A stretch of DNA of 64,000 bases from Acidaminococcus timonensis (GTDB taxonomy: Bacteria; Bacillota; Negativicutes; Acidaminococcales; Acidaminococcaceae): NCBI RefSeq assembly GCF_900106585.1, contig NZ_FNWH01000006.1, positions 1,332,502-1,396,501 of the forward strand. The letters run 5' to 3'. Below are positions 24,872-34,125 of the stretch, piece after piece. The notes under the pieces were generated by a model. It saw only the letters and a list, made by a program, of their open reading frames with translations. It ran no database searches and was not told where the DNA came from. Numbering within the stretch: position 1 is the first letter of the stretch; every line of letters starts with the position of its first letter. The position numbers and the translations under genes are program-made.

Positions 24872-26401
24872 CTATTTTTTTCTCGGCCAGCAGGGCGTTT
24901 CGATGCCCAGGATTTTCTGGCCGTCGAAAGGCTCGGTGCTTTCGCTGACAAAGTGTTCTTTTGCCTTCAGCACATATTTGAATCCCTTGTACAGCAACGG
25001 AATGTTGCAGTAGACCATGACGATATTGGCCAGGTCGGAGAAAGCCCACAGGTTGCCCAGGTCGTACCCGGCAATGTTCACCAGCACCCCGAAGGTGGCC
25101 ACTGCCAGGCACAGGCACCGGACGATGACGATGACTTTGGGATCCCTGCTCAGCCGGGCAGAAGCGATTTCCGAGAAGGAGATCATGCCAATGAGGCAGG
25201 TGTAGGCAAACAGGCAGAAGCACAGGGTCAGGGCCAGGGTCACCACCAGGTTCAGGCCCGGTGTATGGGTCAGATCGGTGACGGCCATCAGGTACCTGGG
25301 CAGCTTGCCGGCCGCTTTCCAGGCAGCCGGCTGCTGCAGCCAGCTGTGGGCCATGATGATGATGAATCCGGTCATGGTGCAGATGATGTGGGTATCCAGG
25401 AACACCCCGGCAGCGGACAGCAGTCCCTGTTCACAGGGATGCCGGTCATCGGCAGAGGCGGCGGACATGGTGATGGTTCCCTGCCCGGCCTCGTTGCTCA
25501 TCAGGCCCCGTTTCACACCCTGGACCAGGACGGTGCCGAACACACCGCCAAAAAAGGCATCAGGCCGGAAGGCCCCTCCGAACACCGCTTTGAAGAAGAA
25601 GGGAATGGAATCCACGTTGGCCACAATCAGCAGGATGGTGGTGGCTACATACACCACGGCCATCACCGGCACCATGGCATTGGTGATCTTCGTGACCTTC
25701 CGGATGCCCCCGAAGGACAGGATGGCGGTGCCGATCAGGACCACTGCAGCCGTACCATAGTAGAAGAAGGATTTCGTGGGGATTTCCACCCCGCCCAGCA
25801 TGGAGCCGATGGCCCCGATGGAGGAGACTACGTTGAACCCCTGGGCGGGCAGACAGCCCAGGGCGTAAAAGATGTACAGCAGGGAAAGGAAGATCCCCAC
25901 ACCCCGGCTGCCCCGGAACAGAGCCCGGCCATAGAAGGGCAGGCCGCCTACGAATTCCCCGTTCCGTTTTTCCTTGAAGATCTGGGCCAGGGTGGCTTCC
26001 ACGAAGGCTGTGGCCATACCGAAGAAACCCGAGATCCACATCCAGAACAGGGCCCCGGGCCCTCCCACAGAAATCGCACCGGTGACCCCCAGGATGTTCC
26101 CGGGTCCCACCCGCATAGCCGAACTGAGCATGAAGGCTGCCAATGGTGAAATCCCCGTTTCCGCACTGCGCCGGTTGGCCAGGATGTAAAGGGCCTGCCC
26201 CATGTGGGTCAATTGGATGAAATGGAGCCGCAGGGAAAAATAGATCCCTGAACCCACCAGAATGACAATGGCGAACGAAAAGCTTCCCAGCAGAGGGATG
26301 TTTTTGTACCATCCAAACATGGTAGGAACATCCCAGAAGAAGTCAGACAGCGGGCTTACAAATTTCAGGACGGAGTTGATCCAGGCAAACAAATTTTCCA
26401 T
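24872..26401 (-). CDS. Sodium:alanine symporter (AGCS family)
   Basis: The 509-residue inner-membrane protein has about 10-11 hydrophobic spans and the AGCS hallmarks: RVGPGNILGVTGAISVGGPGALFWMWISGFFGM near the N terminus and MSNEAGQGTITMSAASADD in the middle. Members import alanine or glycine with Na+. It is single-gene, divergent from the antiporter gene. AGGGGAG lies 7 bases before the ATG, and an extended -10 TGTTATAAT lies on the minus strand at 26435-26443. Confidence 0.92.
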   Translation of the reverse strand: MENLFAWINSVLKFVSPLSDFFWDVPTMFGWYKNIPLLGSFSFAIVILVGSGIYFSLRLHFIQLTHMGQALYILANRRSAETGISPLAAFMLSSAMRVGPGNILGVTGAISVGGPGALFWMWISGFFGMATAFVEATLAQIFKEKRNGEFVGGLPFYGRALFRGSRGVGIFLSLLYIFYALGCLPAQGFNVVSSIGAIGSMLGGVEIPTKSFFYYGTAAVVLIGTAILSFGGIRKVTKITNAMVPVMAVVYVATTILLIVANVDSIPFFFKAVFGGAFRPDAFFGGVFGTVLVQGVKRGLMSNEAGQGTITMSAASADDRHPCEQGLLSAAGVFLDTHIICTMTGFIIIMAHSWLQQPAAWKAAGKLPRYLMAVTDLTHTPGLNLVVTLALTLCFCLFAYTCLIGMISFSEIASARLSRDPKVIVIVRCLCLAVATFGVLVNIAGYDLGNLWAFSDLANIVMVYCNIPLLYKGFKYVLKAKEHFVSESTEPFDGQKILGIETPCWPRKK

Positions 26402-26434
26402 ATGTATCTCCCCTATTCGATTTGTTATGGAACC

Positions 26435-26443
26435 ATTATAACA
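26435..26443 (-). promoter_or_regulatory. Extended -10 promoter of the AGCS symporter gene
   Basis: TGTTATAAT on the minus strand, about 35 bases before the ATG; the -35 region (TTCAAA) is weak. Confidence 0.5.
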
Positions 26444-26477
26444 TAGTACGGAGTTTTTTGAAGAAATTGCAGAAAAG

Positions 26478-26506
26478 TTGTGAATTCCACCCTAAAATAT
26501 GATAAA
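26478..26506 (+). promoter_or_regulatory. Candidate promoter of the NhaC-type gene
   Basis: TTGTGA (26478-26483), 17 bases, then GATAAA (26501-26506), about 60 bases before the ATG. Moderate match only. Confidence 0.35.
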
Positions 26507-26567
26507 ATAATACAGATTTTTAGCCATTTATCCAACACAACTGTAGACAAACATAAAGGAGACCATC

Positions 26568-28106
26568 ATGCAACCTGTAGACGTAGGGATCCTGTCCCTC
26601 CTTCCCCCCATCATTGCCATATCCCTGGCACTCATTACCAAAGAAGTCATTTCCTCCCTGATGCTGGGCATCCTGTCCGGCGGCCTGATCTACGCCGCAG
26701 CCAGCGGTGGCGGTCTGGTGGCCATGAGCCTGTCCGCTTTCGAAATCATGGCCAAGACCGTAGGCACCCCGGATAAGTTCAACATCATCCTGTTCCTGGC
26801 CCTCCTGGGTTCCCTGGTAGCCGTGGTGAACAAGGCCGGCGGTTCCCGGGCCTATGGCCAGTGGGCCACCCGGAAGATCCGGAACAAGCGGGCCGCCGAG
26901 CTGGCTACCAGCGTGCTGGGGATGCTGATTTTCATCGACGATTATTTCAATTGCCTCACCGTGGGGACCGTCATGAAACCGGTCACAGACAAGTACCGGG
27001 TGTCCCGGGCCAAACTGGCCTATATCATCGATACCACTGCCGCCCCGGTGTGCATCATTGCTCCCGTTTCCAGCTGGGCCGCCGCCGTCGGCTCCACCCT
27101 GTACGAAACCGGAGCCTTTCCCAACGAAATGGCCGCCTTCCTGGCCACCATCCCCTACAATATGTACGCCATCCTGAGCATCCTGATCGTACTGGTGCTT
27201 TCCTTCAGCGACCTGGAATTCGGCCCCATGGCGGACGCGGAATACAAAGCGGAGACCACCGGTGAACTGGGCTCCATCGATAAAAAATTCGAGAAAGAGG
27301 AAGCCGCCGTCACCAGCAGGGGGACGGTCTGGGACCTGCTGATCCCCATCGGTGCCCTGATCGTTTTCACCATCCTGGCCATGCTGTACACCGGTGGATA
27401 CTGGGAAAAGGGCCTGACCTTCCAGGAAGCCATCGGCGCCAGCAACTCCTCGGCTTCCCTGGTGCTGGGCAGCTTCTGGGCCCTGATTGTGGCCTTTGTC
27501 CTGTTCCTGCCCCGGAAACTGCTGACCTTCAGAGAATTCATGGACAGCATCGGTACCGGCATCAACACCATGGTGCCGGCCTACATCATCCTGACCCTGG
27601 CCTGGACCATCGGCACCCTGTGCCAGAAGTACCTGGGCACCGGTCACTACATCGGCATGCTGGTGCAGACCAGCAACCTGCCCATGGAACTGCTGCCGGC
27701 CATTGTCTTCCTGGTGGCCGCCGGGCTTTCCTTCTCCATCGGTACGGCCTGGGGGACCTTCGGACTGTTCATCCCCATCGTGGTGTTCATCTGCCAGAAT
27801 GCCACGCCGGAAATCATGACGGTGACCCTGTCCGCCACTCTGGCCGGGGCCGTGTTCGGGGATCACTGTTCCCCCATTTCGGATACCACCATCCTGTCTT
27901 CCTCCGGGGCCGGATGCAACCACATGCAGCACGTCAGTACCCAGATTCCCTACGCCTGCCTGGTGGCAGCCTGCTGTTTCGTCAGCTACCTGGTGGCAGG
28001 GTTCAGCGGCGGCAGCGCCCTGTTGACGGTGCTCAGCGGCATCATCCTGCTGATGGGGGCCCTGCTGGTATTGCACAAGAGAGCGCGGGCAAGATTGAGT
28101 CATTAA
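26568..28106 (+). CDS. NhaC-family Na+/H+ antiporter-like transporter
   Basis: The 512-residue membrane protein has about 11-12 spans and typical NhaC-family blocks: ALLGSLVAVVNKAGG, LIFIDDYFNCLTVGTVMKPVTD, DTTAAPVCIIAPVSSWAA and FGDHCSPISDTTILSSSGAGCNH. The family exchanges Na+ for protons or, in some members, organic ions or amino acids, so the cargo is not certain. AAAGGAGA precedes the ATG by 6 bases. A strong terminator follows. Confidence 0.9.
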   Translation: MQPVDVGILSLLPPIIAISLALITKEVISSLMLGILSGGLIYAAASGGGLVAMSLSAFEIMAKTVGTPDKFNIILFLALLGSLVAVVNKAGGSRAYGQWATRKIRNKRAAELATSVLGMLIFIDDYFNCLTVGTVMKPVTDKYRVSRAKLAYIIDTTAAPVCIIAPVSSWAAAVGSTLYETGAFPNEMAAFLATIPYNMYAILSILIVLVLSFSDLEFGPMADAEYKAETTGELGSIDKKFEKEEAAVTSRGTVWDLLIPIGALIVFTILAMLYTGGYWEKGLTFQEAIGASNSSASLVLGSFWALIVAFVLFLPRKLLTFREFMDSIGTGINTMVPAYIILTLAWTIGTLCQKYLGTGHYIGMLVQTSNLPMELLPAIVFLVAAGLSFSIGTAWGTFGLFIPIVVFICQNATPEIMTVTLSATLAGAVFGDHCSPISDTTILSSSGAGCNHMQHVSTQIPYACLVAACCFVSYLVAGFSGGSALLTVLSGIILLMGALLVLHKRARARLSH

Positions 28107-28140
28107 AAAAGTGGTGTCGCAGCTGCGGCACCACTTTTTT
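28105..28140 (+). terminator. Terminator of the NhaC-type gene
   Basis: AAAAAAGTGGTGtCGCAG pairs with CTGCGgCACCACTTTTTT, directly after the stop codon. Confidence 0.85.
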
Positions 28141-28191
28141 GGTGGTTAGTGGGTAGTGATTAGTGGTTAGTGGCCAGTGGAACAAGGAAAT

Positions 28192-28223
28192 ACAGGGAGG
28201 GCGCAAGGTTGCGTCCTCCCTGT
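28192..28223 (-). terminator. Terminator of the last universal stress gene
   Basis: ACAGGGAGGgCGCAA pairs with TTGCGtCCTCCCTGT with one mismatch; the minus-strand tail TATTTCC is a weak T run. Confidence 0.6.
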
Positions 28224-28225
28224 TT

Positions 28226-28660
28226 TCATTTCACAATGGTCACCGGGCAATGGGCACTTTGGGATACTTTGGTGCTTACGCTGCCCAGGAAGAACCCGGC
28301 CAGCACACCCATGCCCCGGTTGCCCATGACAATCAGGTCCACATCGTCCTTTTCGGCCTCGGCGCAGATCCGTTCAGCCGGATCGATATCCACCACTTTC
28401 TTGAATTTGATCGCAGTGTAAGAGGCTTTGTCGGCCACCCGCTTGGCTTCTTCCACCGGTGTGGGTACCACCACTTCCGGCGGGACAATATTGCCATTCT
28501 TGTCCTTGTGAGGAGGTTTGATGCGGCTCAGATCATAGGGCACATCGATGTTGACCACCAGGATCTGAGAATCGAATTTGCGTCCGATTTCCATGGCGAA
28601 TTCCAACGCCCGCAGGGCAATCTTCGAACCATCCACCGGTACCAGAATTTTGTTGATCAT
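28226..28660 (-). CDS. Universal stress protein, paralogue 4
   Basis: 144 residues with the UspA fold: NKILVPVDGSKIALRALEFAMEIG at the N terminus and the ATP-binding motif GNRGMGVLAGFFLGSVS (G-x2-G-x9-G-S) near the C terminus. It is the most divergent of the four copies here, with an insertion rich in Pro and charged residues (IKPPHKDKNGNIVPPEVVVP). GGAGG lies upstream of the ATG. Confidence 0.93.
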   Translation of the reverse strand: MINKILVPVDGSKIALRALEFAMEIGRKFDSQILVVNIDVPYDLSRIKPPHKDKNGNIVPPEVVVPTPVEEAKRVADKASYTAIKFKKVVDIDPAERICAEAEKDDVDLIVMGNRGMGVLAGFFLGSVSTKVSQSAHCPVTIVK

Positions 28661-28696
28661 ACGCTTTCCTCCTTACTTCCAGAAATCCGTTTCCTG

Positions 28697-29134
28697 TTAT
28701 TTTACAATCAGTACAGGAACATCGGCGTATTGGGACACCTTGCTGCTGACACTGCCCAGGAAGAATTCCGCAATGCCGCTCAGGCCCCGGCTGCCGATGA
28801 CGATGGCAGTGCATTTCTTTTCCTTGCACACGGCCAGCACCCGTTCAGAAGGATGGCCCACTTCCAGGTCAAAATCTTTCTTGCCCTTGAAGTCCTTCAG
28901 TTTTTCCCGTGCGGTATCCAGCACTCCATTGCCGATTTTTGTCAGTTCGTTGTTGCCCTGGTTGATGGTTGCCTGATCCAGAGGAACCACCAGCATGGCC
29001 GAATTGTTGTAGGGCTGGATCACGTTGATGACCAACAATTCACCATTGAACGCTTCTGCCAGTTCCCTGGCTTCTGCCAACGCCCGCCAGGACGTTTCAG
29101 ACCCGTCCACCGGTACCAAGATTTTTTCAAACAT
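28697..29134 (-). CDS. Universal stress protein, paralogue 3
   Basis: 145 residues; FEKILVPVDGSETSWRALAEA at the start and GSRGLSGIAEFFLGSVSSKV near the end, the nucleotide-binding G-x2-G-x9-G-S motif. It closely resembles the two copies upstream. It is separated from them by a terminator, and from paralogue 4 by 36 bases. Confidence 0.93.
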   Translation of the reverse strand: MFEKILVPVDGSETSWRALAEARELAEAFNGELLVINVIQPYNNSAMLVVPLDQATINQGNNELTKIGNGVLDTAREKLKDFKGKKDFDLEVGHPSERVLAVCKEKKCTAIVIGSRGLSGIAEFFLGSVSSKVSQYADVPVLIVK

Positions 29135-29229
29135 ACAATCACCTCCAGGGGATGCTTTACAGTATTCTCCTTCTTATTTCTATTATTCGCCAATGGACTG
29201 TAAAATCCTGCTAGAATTTCAAAAAAAAT

Positions 29230-29265
29230 GAAAAGGGGAAGTGAACTGCATCACCTCCCCTTTTC
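29230..29265 (-). terminator. Terminator between universal stress genes 2 and 3
   Basis: GAAAAGGGGAaGTGA pairs with TCACcTCCCCTTTTC and is followed by CATTTTTTTT on the minus strand. Confidence 0.8.
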
Positions 29266-29266
29266 G

Positions 29267-29704
29267 TCATTTCACCACGACCACCGGTACCTTGGCGTAT
29301 TGGGACACCTTGCTGCTGACACTGCCCAGCAGGAATTCTTCCACGCCGCTCAGGCCCCGGCTGCCAATGACGATGGTATCGCACTTCTCTGCCTTGCACA
29401 GATCCAGGATCTGCTCGGCCGGGTTGCCGATTTCCTCTTTGTATTCCACTGCACCCTTGTACCCAGCCAGTTTCTCTTTGGCCATATCCAGGGTGGCGTA
29501 GCCTGCCTTCTTCATGGCGGCATTATTCTGGTCGATCAGGGTCTGGTCCAGGGACATCTGCAGCAGATTGCCTGCCCCATAGGGAACCATCACGTTGGTC
29601 ACCAGCAAACTGCCCCCGTACTTTTCAGCCAGGGACTCAGCGGTTTCCAGGGCCTTCCAGGACGTTTCAGACCCATCCACCGGAACCAAGATCTTTTGGA
29701 ACAT
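29267..29704 (-). CDS. Universal stress protein, paralogue 2
   Basis: 145 residues; FQKILVPVDGSETSWKALETA and GSRGLSGVEEFLLGSVSSKV. It follows paralogue 1 by 27 bases and is followed by a terminator, so these two form one transcript. AAAGGGGGAG precedes the ATG. Confidence 0.93.
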   Translation of the reverse strand: MFQKILVPVDGSETSWKALETAESLAEKYGGSLLVTNVMVPYGAGNLLQMSLDQTLIDQNNAAMKKAGYATLDMAKEKLAGYKGAVEYKEEIGNPAEQILDLCKAEKCDTIVIGSRGLSGVEEFLLGSVSSKVSQYAKVPVVVVK

Positions 29705-29731
29705 ATCATCACTCCCCCTTTGGAATGTACA

Positions 29732-30175
29732 CTATTTCACAATGAACACAGGGATTTCAGCGTACTGGGACACTTTGCTGCTGACACTGCCCAGGAAGAA
29801 TTCCGCAATGCCGCTCAGGCCCCGGCTTCCCATGACAATGGCATCACAGTTGTCCTTTTTGGCCTTTTTCAGGATCAGTTTGGCCGGATTGCCATCCATT
29901 TCCACATACTCGGCCTTGCCGGTGAATCCATACTCTTTGACTTTCCCTTTGGCAGCTTCCAGCACACCCATACTGGCTTTTTTCATTTCTCCCAGGTTGC
30001 TGGCCATGATTTTAGGGTCAAGGTTCATGGACATGGAACCGATGGCATCATAAGGTTCCATCACTGTCATGACCAACAGTTCTCCATCAAACTTTTCCGC
30101 CAGCACAGCAGCCGTTTTCAAGGCTTTCCAGGCTGTATTGGAGCCATCCACCGGTACTAAGATTTTCTGGAACAT
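29732..30175 (-). CDS. Universal stress protein, paralogue 1
   Basis: 147 residues from the ATG at 30175 (GGAGGG about 10 bases upstream): FQKILVPVDGSNTAWKALKTA and GSRGLSGIAEFFLGSVSSKV. The frame is open for another 80 codons upstream, but those residues overlap the next gene and are not family-like. It follows the small membrane protein gene by 67 bases. Confidence 0.93.
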   Translation of the reverse strand: MFQKILVPVDGSNTAWKALKTAAVLAEKFDGELLVMTVMEPYDAIGSMSMNLDPKIMASNLGEMKKASMGVLEAAKGKVKEYGFTGKAEYVEMDGNPAKLILKKAKKDNCDAIVMGSRGLSGIAEFFLGSVSSKVSQYAEIPVFIVK

Positions 30176-30242
30176 GATATCATCCCTCCTCCATATTCCT
30201 TTCTTTATGGAACTTATTCGCTTTCGGAGGGAAAATCCCTTT

Positions 30243-30614
30243 TTATTTTTTCGATTTTTTTGAATGGCGTCCCGTTTCCTGTTTCTGGTGGTGCCGGGCT
30301 GCCTTATGGGCGCTCTCCTGCCGGCCATTCTGCTTCCGGGCCAGTTCCATGGGCGTGGGCGCCGGCTCAGCGTACTTGAATCTGGCATAGAGCAGCATCC
30401 CGGCCACGGCCACAATGGGCAGGGCCCCCAGGATCGGCCGGGCCATGCCGTTACGGGTAATCACCAGGAAGTTCCACCCCACCACCGCAAGGGGCGTAAT
30501 GATCCACTGGGCCACCTTGGACCCGTTGAAGAATTTCAGCGTCAGGCCATAGCACAGGATGACCACGCAGAAAGAAATAACAGAAAGCAACAGGACAAAA
30601 ATGAAAAATGCCAT
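30243..30614 (-). CDS. Small membrane protein, unknown
   Basis: 123 residues with three predicted membrane segments: FFIFVLLLSVISFCVVILCYG, WIITPLAVVGWNFLVI, and ILGALPIVAVAGMLLYA. A basic cytoplasmic tail (KQNGRQESAHKAARHHQKQE) follows. I recognise no family. It lies 65 bases after the large zinc-ribbon gene in the same direction, with no clear terminator between, so it may be co-transcribed with it. Confidence 0.6.
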   Translation of the reverse strand: MAFFIFVLLLSVISFCVVILCYGLTLKFFNGSKVAQWIITPLAVVGWNFLVITRNGMARPILGALPIVAVAGMLLYARFKYAEPAPTPMELARKQNGRQESAHKAARHHQKQETGRHSKKSKK

Positions 30615-30679
30615 ATCACCATACCCTTTCTACTACATTCCCAGTCAGCAACACAGACTTCTTTGTCCGGTGCTGCCTC

Positions 30680-33600
30680 CTATTTCTTAACGATTTCATT
30701 AAAGAACTGGACAAACAGCGTCTGTTCGTCGCTGGGAGGCATATTTGCAATCTCCACATCCTGGGGCATCAGGATCACTTTGCTGTCCGTCATCCCTTTG
30801 GCAGGAATGATTTCCCCACATTCCTCCAGGGCAAAGCTCCCCGTCGGGGCAACCAGCCGGTCCGCCGTCAGCAGGAAGCCTTCTTTGGCACTGCCGAACA
30901 AGGTACAGTCACAGAGCACCAGTACATCTTCCGGCCGGATTCCGCCCCGGGTCCCATAGCTTGCCATGGCGTTCCGCAATTTTTTCTCCGGAATATGGGG
31001 CGTGCAGCGGAAATAGTACGGGGTGGAAATTTTTTCCTGGAATTCCCGGCAGAAAGCCAGGATCGCCTCCCTGTGGTCCTTCCCTGGAGGGTTTTTCCCC
31101 TGCCCTTCTGCGGGGCTGGCTTCCGGAACTCCCTGAGACTCCAGCGGATTGCCGCATTGGTCACAGAATCGTGCCCCTGGCTTGACGGGAGCCCCGCACC
31201 GGGAGCATACCCGTTTCTCCTCCGATCCTGGAACCGGCCGGGCTGCAGGTGGTTCTTCCCGCGGGGCAGAAGGCTCCGCTGCTTCCTGTTTTTCCGGATG
31301 GGGCAGCAGGACGATTTCATTGAACAGACTGCAGAAATCCTCATCTCCCAGGTCCTGGGTCTTGAAGTGAGCCAGTACCGTACCGGAAGCAGCTTCCACC
31401 AAGGCGTTGTTCTCGTACTCCACCGGTCCCATCTGATCCAGAGAGATCCGGATTCCCCGGGAGCTGACCAGCTGTCCGTTGCGGGTGATCAGGAATCCCT
31501 GTTCGCCCTTCCCCCACAGGACAGAATGGGTGGAATCGCAGAGGAGCACCACCTGGTCCCGCTGGACGCCGCCGCTGCTCCCATAGGCCTGCATGGCATT
31601 GTCCAGGGGACCGGAAAGCCGATTTCCCACATAATAAAAAGGAAATTCTTCCTGGTCCTGTTCGACTTTTTCCGTCAGGCAGGCCACCCGATCTGCCAGA
31701 GGCACCCGGGCTTTCCGATCATTCCATTCTTCCTGGACAGCATCCGGCTGCCGGGACGCCCGGATGGCCTTCCGATAACAATCCAGAGCCTTCCCCAAAT
31801 CGTATGTTTCCTTTTGCGGATCCACCCGGAGCCGAGCCGCCTGGAGCCGTGCGTCCTGGCTGTCCAGCGCCATGGATTCCTCGTAAAAGGCCAGGGCTTC
31901 CTGATCCCGGCCCTGCTGCTCCCTTTCTTTGCCAAGGGCCAGCGCCAGGTCCCTGACTTTTTCCATGGCCCCATCCTGTTCCTGTGCCTGGGCCTTCCGG
32001 TAATATTCCAGAGCCAGCATTCTGTCTTGGAAGGCCTGATTCCCAGTTCCATTCCCGGCTTTTTCTTCTGCCTGCTGTCCCAGGGAAAAGGCCAGTTCCC
32101 CCAGATTCTTCCTGGCATCTTCACAACCGTATTCCACGGCTTTCTCATACCATTCCAGGGCTTTTCCAGCATCTTTTTCCGCGCCTTCTCCCTGGCTGAC
32201 CATCCATCCCAGACGGAGACAGGCTGTTCCGTCTTTTTCTTCTGCCAGCTTTCGGTACCAGGCGATGGCTTCGGTATAGTTCTCGCTGATTTCCAGATCC
32301 CTGACCGCTTCCGCCGCCAGTTTCAGGAAGACCCGGCTCTGTTCCGGCCTGACTGCCTTCAGCATCTGGTACACCTGCCAGGCGGCTTCCTTTTTTCCCA
32401 GCACGGCAGCTTCCACAAAAGCCCATTCCGCCGCTGCTTCCTGCTTCTGTTCCTGATGGAGCAGGCCGGCCTGATAGGCGGCTTCCCCGCTTCCCCATTC
32501 CCGGGCAGCCGTAAAAGCCGCCAGGGCTTTCTCTTTTTCCCCGGCCTCCAAGGCTTTTTGGGCTGCCTGCAGTTTTTCTGTCTGTTCCTTTTCTGCCCAA
32601 TCCCCGGCTTCCCCGGCAAAATCCACCAGATGGAAATGGACGTCCTGGCCGGCCCAATCGGTCTTTTCCGGCTGTTCCAGCTCCAGGACTGCACAGCTCT
32701 TTTCCATGCCCCAGAAATTGATGTGTTCCGCCCAGGAAGGAATCCAGTAATGATCCGGGGTCCCCATCAGTGCGATATCCACCCTTCCGTCCTGGTTTTG
32801 ATCGAAATCTCCCGGGTCTTCACGGAGGAGGATCAGCGTAGCTTCCAGCATGCCGGGACCATAGACGGGATACACATGCAGAGGAAGATTTTGGGGCATC
32901 CAATCCGGGACCTTGAACTTTTTCACGATTTCCCGGTTGTCGATATATTCGTCCCGGATCCGGCGGGCCAGAGACAGTTCATACCCCTCTGCCGCCGCCA
33001 TCTGGAACACATCCCTGGCTGCTTCCGGATCCAGGAGGATCATCTGTTCATAGACAGGCAGCGAATTCCCTGTGATTTCCAGACAACGGCAGAAGCCCTC
33101 CATCATCTCTTCCTGGGTGATTTTTCCCCCTGCGAACCGTTCCAGCAGATTTTTCCGCCGGCTGTCCGCCTTGTGGGTATCAAAGTGGGTGGCCGGGACA
33201 CTGCCCTTTTCCACCAGCATTCTGTGGACCAGGGCGAACAGGTCATACCGGCAGATCCCGCTGATGAAATCCCAGGCCATCTCCGGATAATCCCACTGGC
33301 TGATCCGTTCCTTGATGAACCGCTGGAGTCGGGCAGAATACGAATTGCCGGTGAGGGTCCGTCCCAGAGAGCTGAGTGCGTCCTGGGCCGTATTGAGCAT
33401 CTGGGCTTTGATGGCTCCCTTGATAGCCCCGGTGATCCCGAAGCCCCCGCCCTGCCAGTTGGCTTTATTGGCCTGAGCTTCCACCGCCAGCTCCTGCTGG
33501 TATGCCTGGATGGCTTCCTGGTCCTCCTGCATGGCATGGACCAGATCCGTTTTTCCCATGGTCTCTACCAGCTTGTCACGGAGATCGTCTTTGGTGACAT

Positions 33601-34093
33601 AATCAATGCCATATTCCAGGAGCAGATCCACGGCTTTTTCAAAAAACGGATCACAGGCCGCCATACAGTACTGCAGCACCCGGGAAGAAAACTCCACCGG
33701 ATTGTCCACTTCATGTTCCTTCAGGTGGTTGCTCAGTTCCTCCTGGGCCCGATCGGCCGCCCGCAGCCCTTCCCGGTTAAAAGGCGCCCACAGCTGGTTG
33801 TACAGCGCCGTGGCCCGGGGGAGTTCCACCTGGTACGTCCCCAGCACCGTGAAATGGCTGCCGGGCACTTCCTGGTCTGCCGCCGGCAGGGCATTTTCTG
33901 CAGCTGCAGGCGCTTCCTCCGGAACTGCAGGTTCCACGGGAACAGCGCTTTGCGAAGCAGCAGGAGCCGATGGCTCCGGGCTTTCCGGGGCGGCCGCGCC
34001 CTCCGGTCCCAAGCCTTCCGGGATCTTCGCTCCGCAGTTATAACAGAATTTGGCGTTATCCGGCAGTTTGGTGCCGCAGTTCATACAAAACAT
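30680..34093 (-). CDS. Large zinc-ribbon/Sel1-repeat mosaic protein, unknown
   Basis: 1137 residues, no signal peptide or membrane span. In order: a zinc ribbon (C3-x2-C6, C17-x2-C20); a Pro/Ala/Glu-rich linker (about 27-75); a helical region (about 85-400) of no family I know; an EF-hand-like loop D431-x-N-x-D435-G-x-x-D439; Sel1/TPR-like repeats (about 475-790, such as AIAWYRKLAEEKDGTACLRLG and ALEWYEKAVEYGCEDARKNLG); a first copy of a module YY-x-N/C...LxNAMxxYGxxGGxxxxxVLLCD ending LFNEIV (about 830-945); a second zinc ribbon CSRCG...CDQCG (about 960-985); and a second copy of the module to the C terminus (about 1021-1137, ending FFNEIVKK). It follows the zinc-ribbon membrane protein gene by 32 bases, so they form an operon. 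A scaffold or sensor role is conceivable, but no function can be assigned. Confidence 0.8.
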   Translation of the reverse strand: MFCMNCGTKLPDNAKFCYNCGAKIPEGLGPEGAAAPESPEPSAPAASQSAVPVEPAVPEEAPAAAENALPAADQEVPGSHFTVLGTYQVELPRATALYNQLWAPFNREGLRAADRAQEELSNHLKEHEVDNPVEFSSRVLQYCMAACDPFFEKAVDLLLEYGIDYVTKDDLRDKLVETMGKTDLVHAMQEDQEAIQAYQQELAVEAQANKANWQGGGFGITGAIKGAIKAQMLNTAQDALSSLGRTLTGNSYSARLQRFIKERISQWDYPEMAWDFISGICRYDLFALVHRMLVEKGSVPATHFDTHKADSRRKNLLERFAGGKITQEEMMEGFCRCLEITGNSLPVYEQMILLDPEAARDVFQMAAAEGYELSLARRIRDEYIDNREIVKKFKVPDWMPQNLPLHVYPVYGPGMLEATLILLREDPGDFDQNQDGRVDIALMGTPDHYWIPSWAEHINFWGMEKSCAVLELEQPEKTDWAGQDVHFHLVDFAGEAGDWAEKEQTEKLQAAQKALEAGEKEKALAAFTAAREWGSGEAAYQAGLLHQEQKQEAAAEWAFVEAAVLGKKEAAWQVYQMLKAVRPEQSRVFLKLAAEAVRDLEISENYTEAIAWYRKLAEEKDGTACLRLGWMVSQGEGAEKDAGKALEWYEKAVEYGCEDARKNLGELAFSLGQQAEEKAGNGTGNQAFQDRMLALEYYRKAQAQEQDGAMEKVRDLALALGKEREQQGRDQEALAFYEESMALDSQDARLQAARLRVDPQKETYDLGKALDCYRKAIRASRQPDAVQEEWNDRKARVPLADRVACLTEKVEQDQEEFPFYYVGNRLSGPLDNAMQAYGSSGGVQRDQVVLLCDSTHSVLWGKGEQGFLITRNGQLVSSRGIRISLDQMGPVEYENNALVEAASGTVLAHFKTQDLGDEDFCSLFNEIVLLPHPEKQEAAEPSAPREEPPAARPVPGSEEKRVCSRCGAPVKPGARFCDQCGNPLESQGVPEASPAEGQGKNPPGKDHREAILAFCREFQEKISTPYYFRCTPHIPEKKLRNAMASYGTRGGIRPEDVLVLCDCTLFGSAKEGFLLTADRLVAPTGSFALEECGEIIPAKGMTDSKVILMPQDVEIANMPPSDEQTLFVQFFNEIVKK

Positions 34094-34125
34094 GGAATCA
34101 CCCTTTCCTTTTCTGGACAGGAAAC

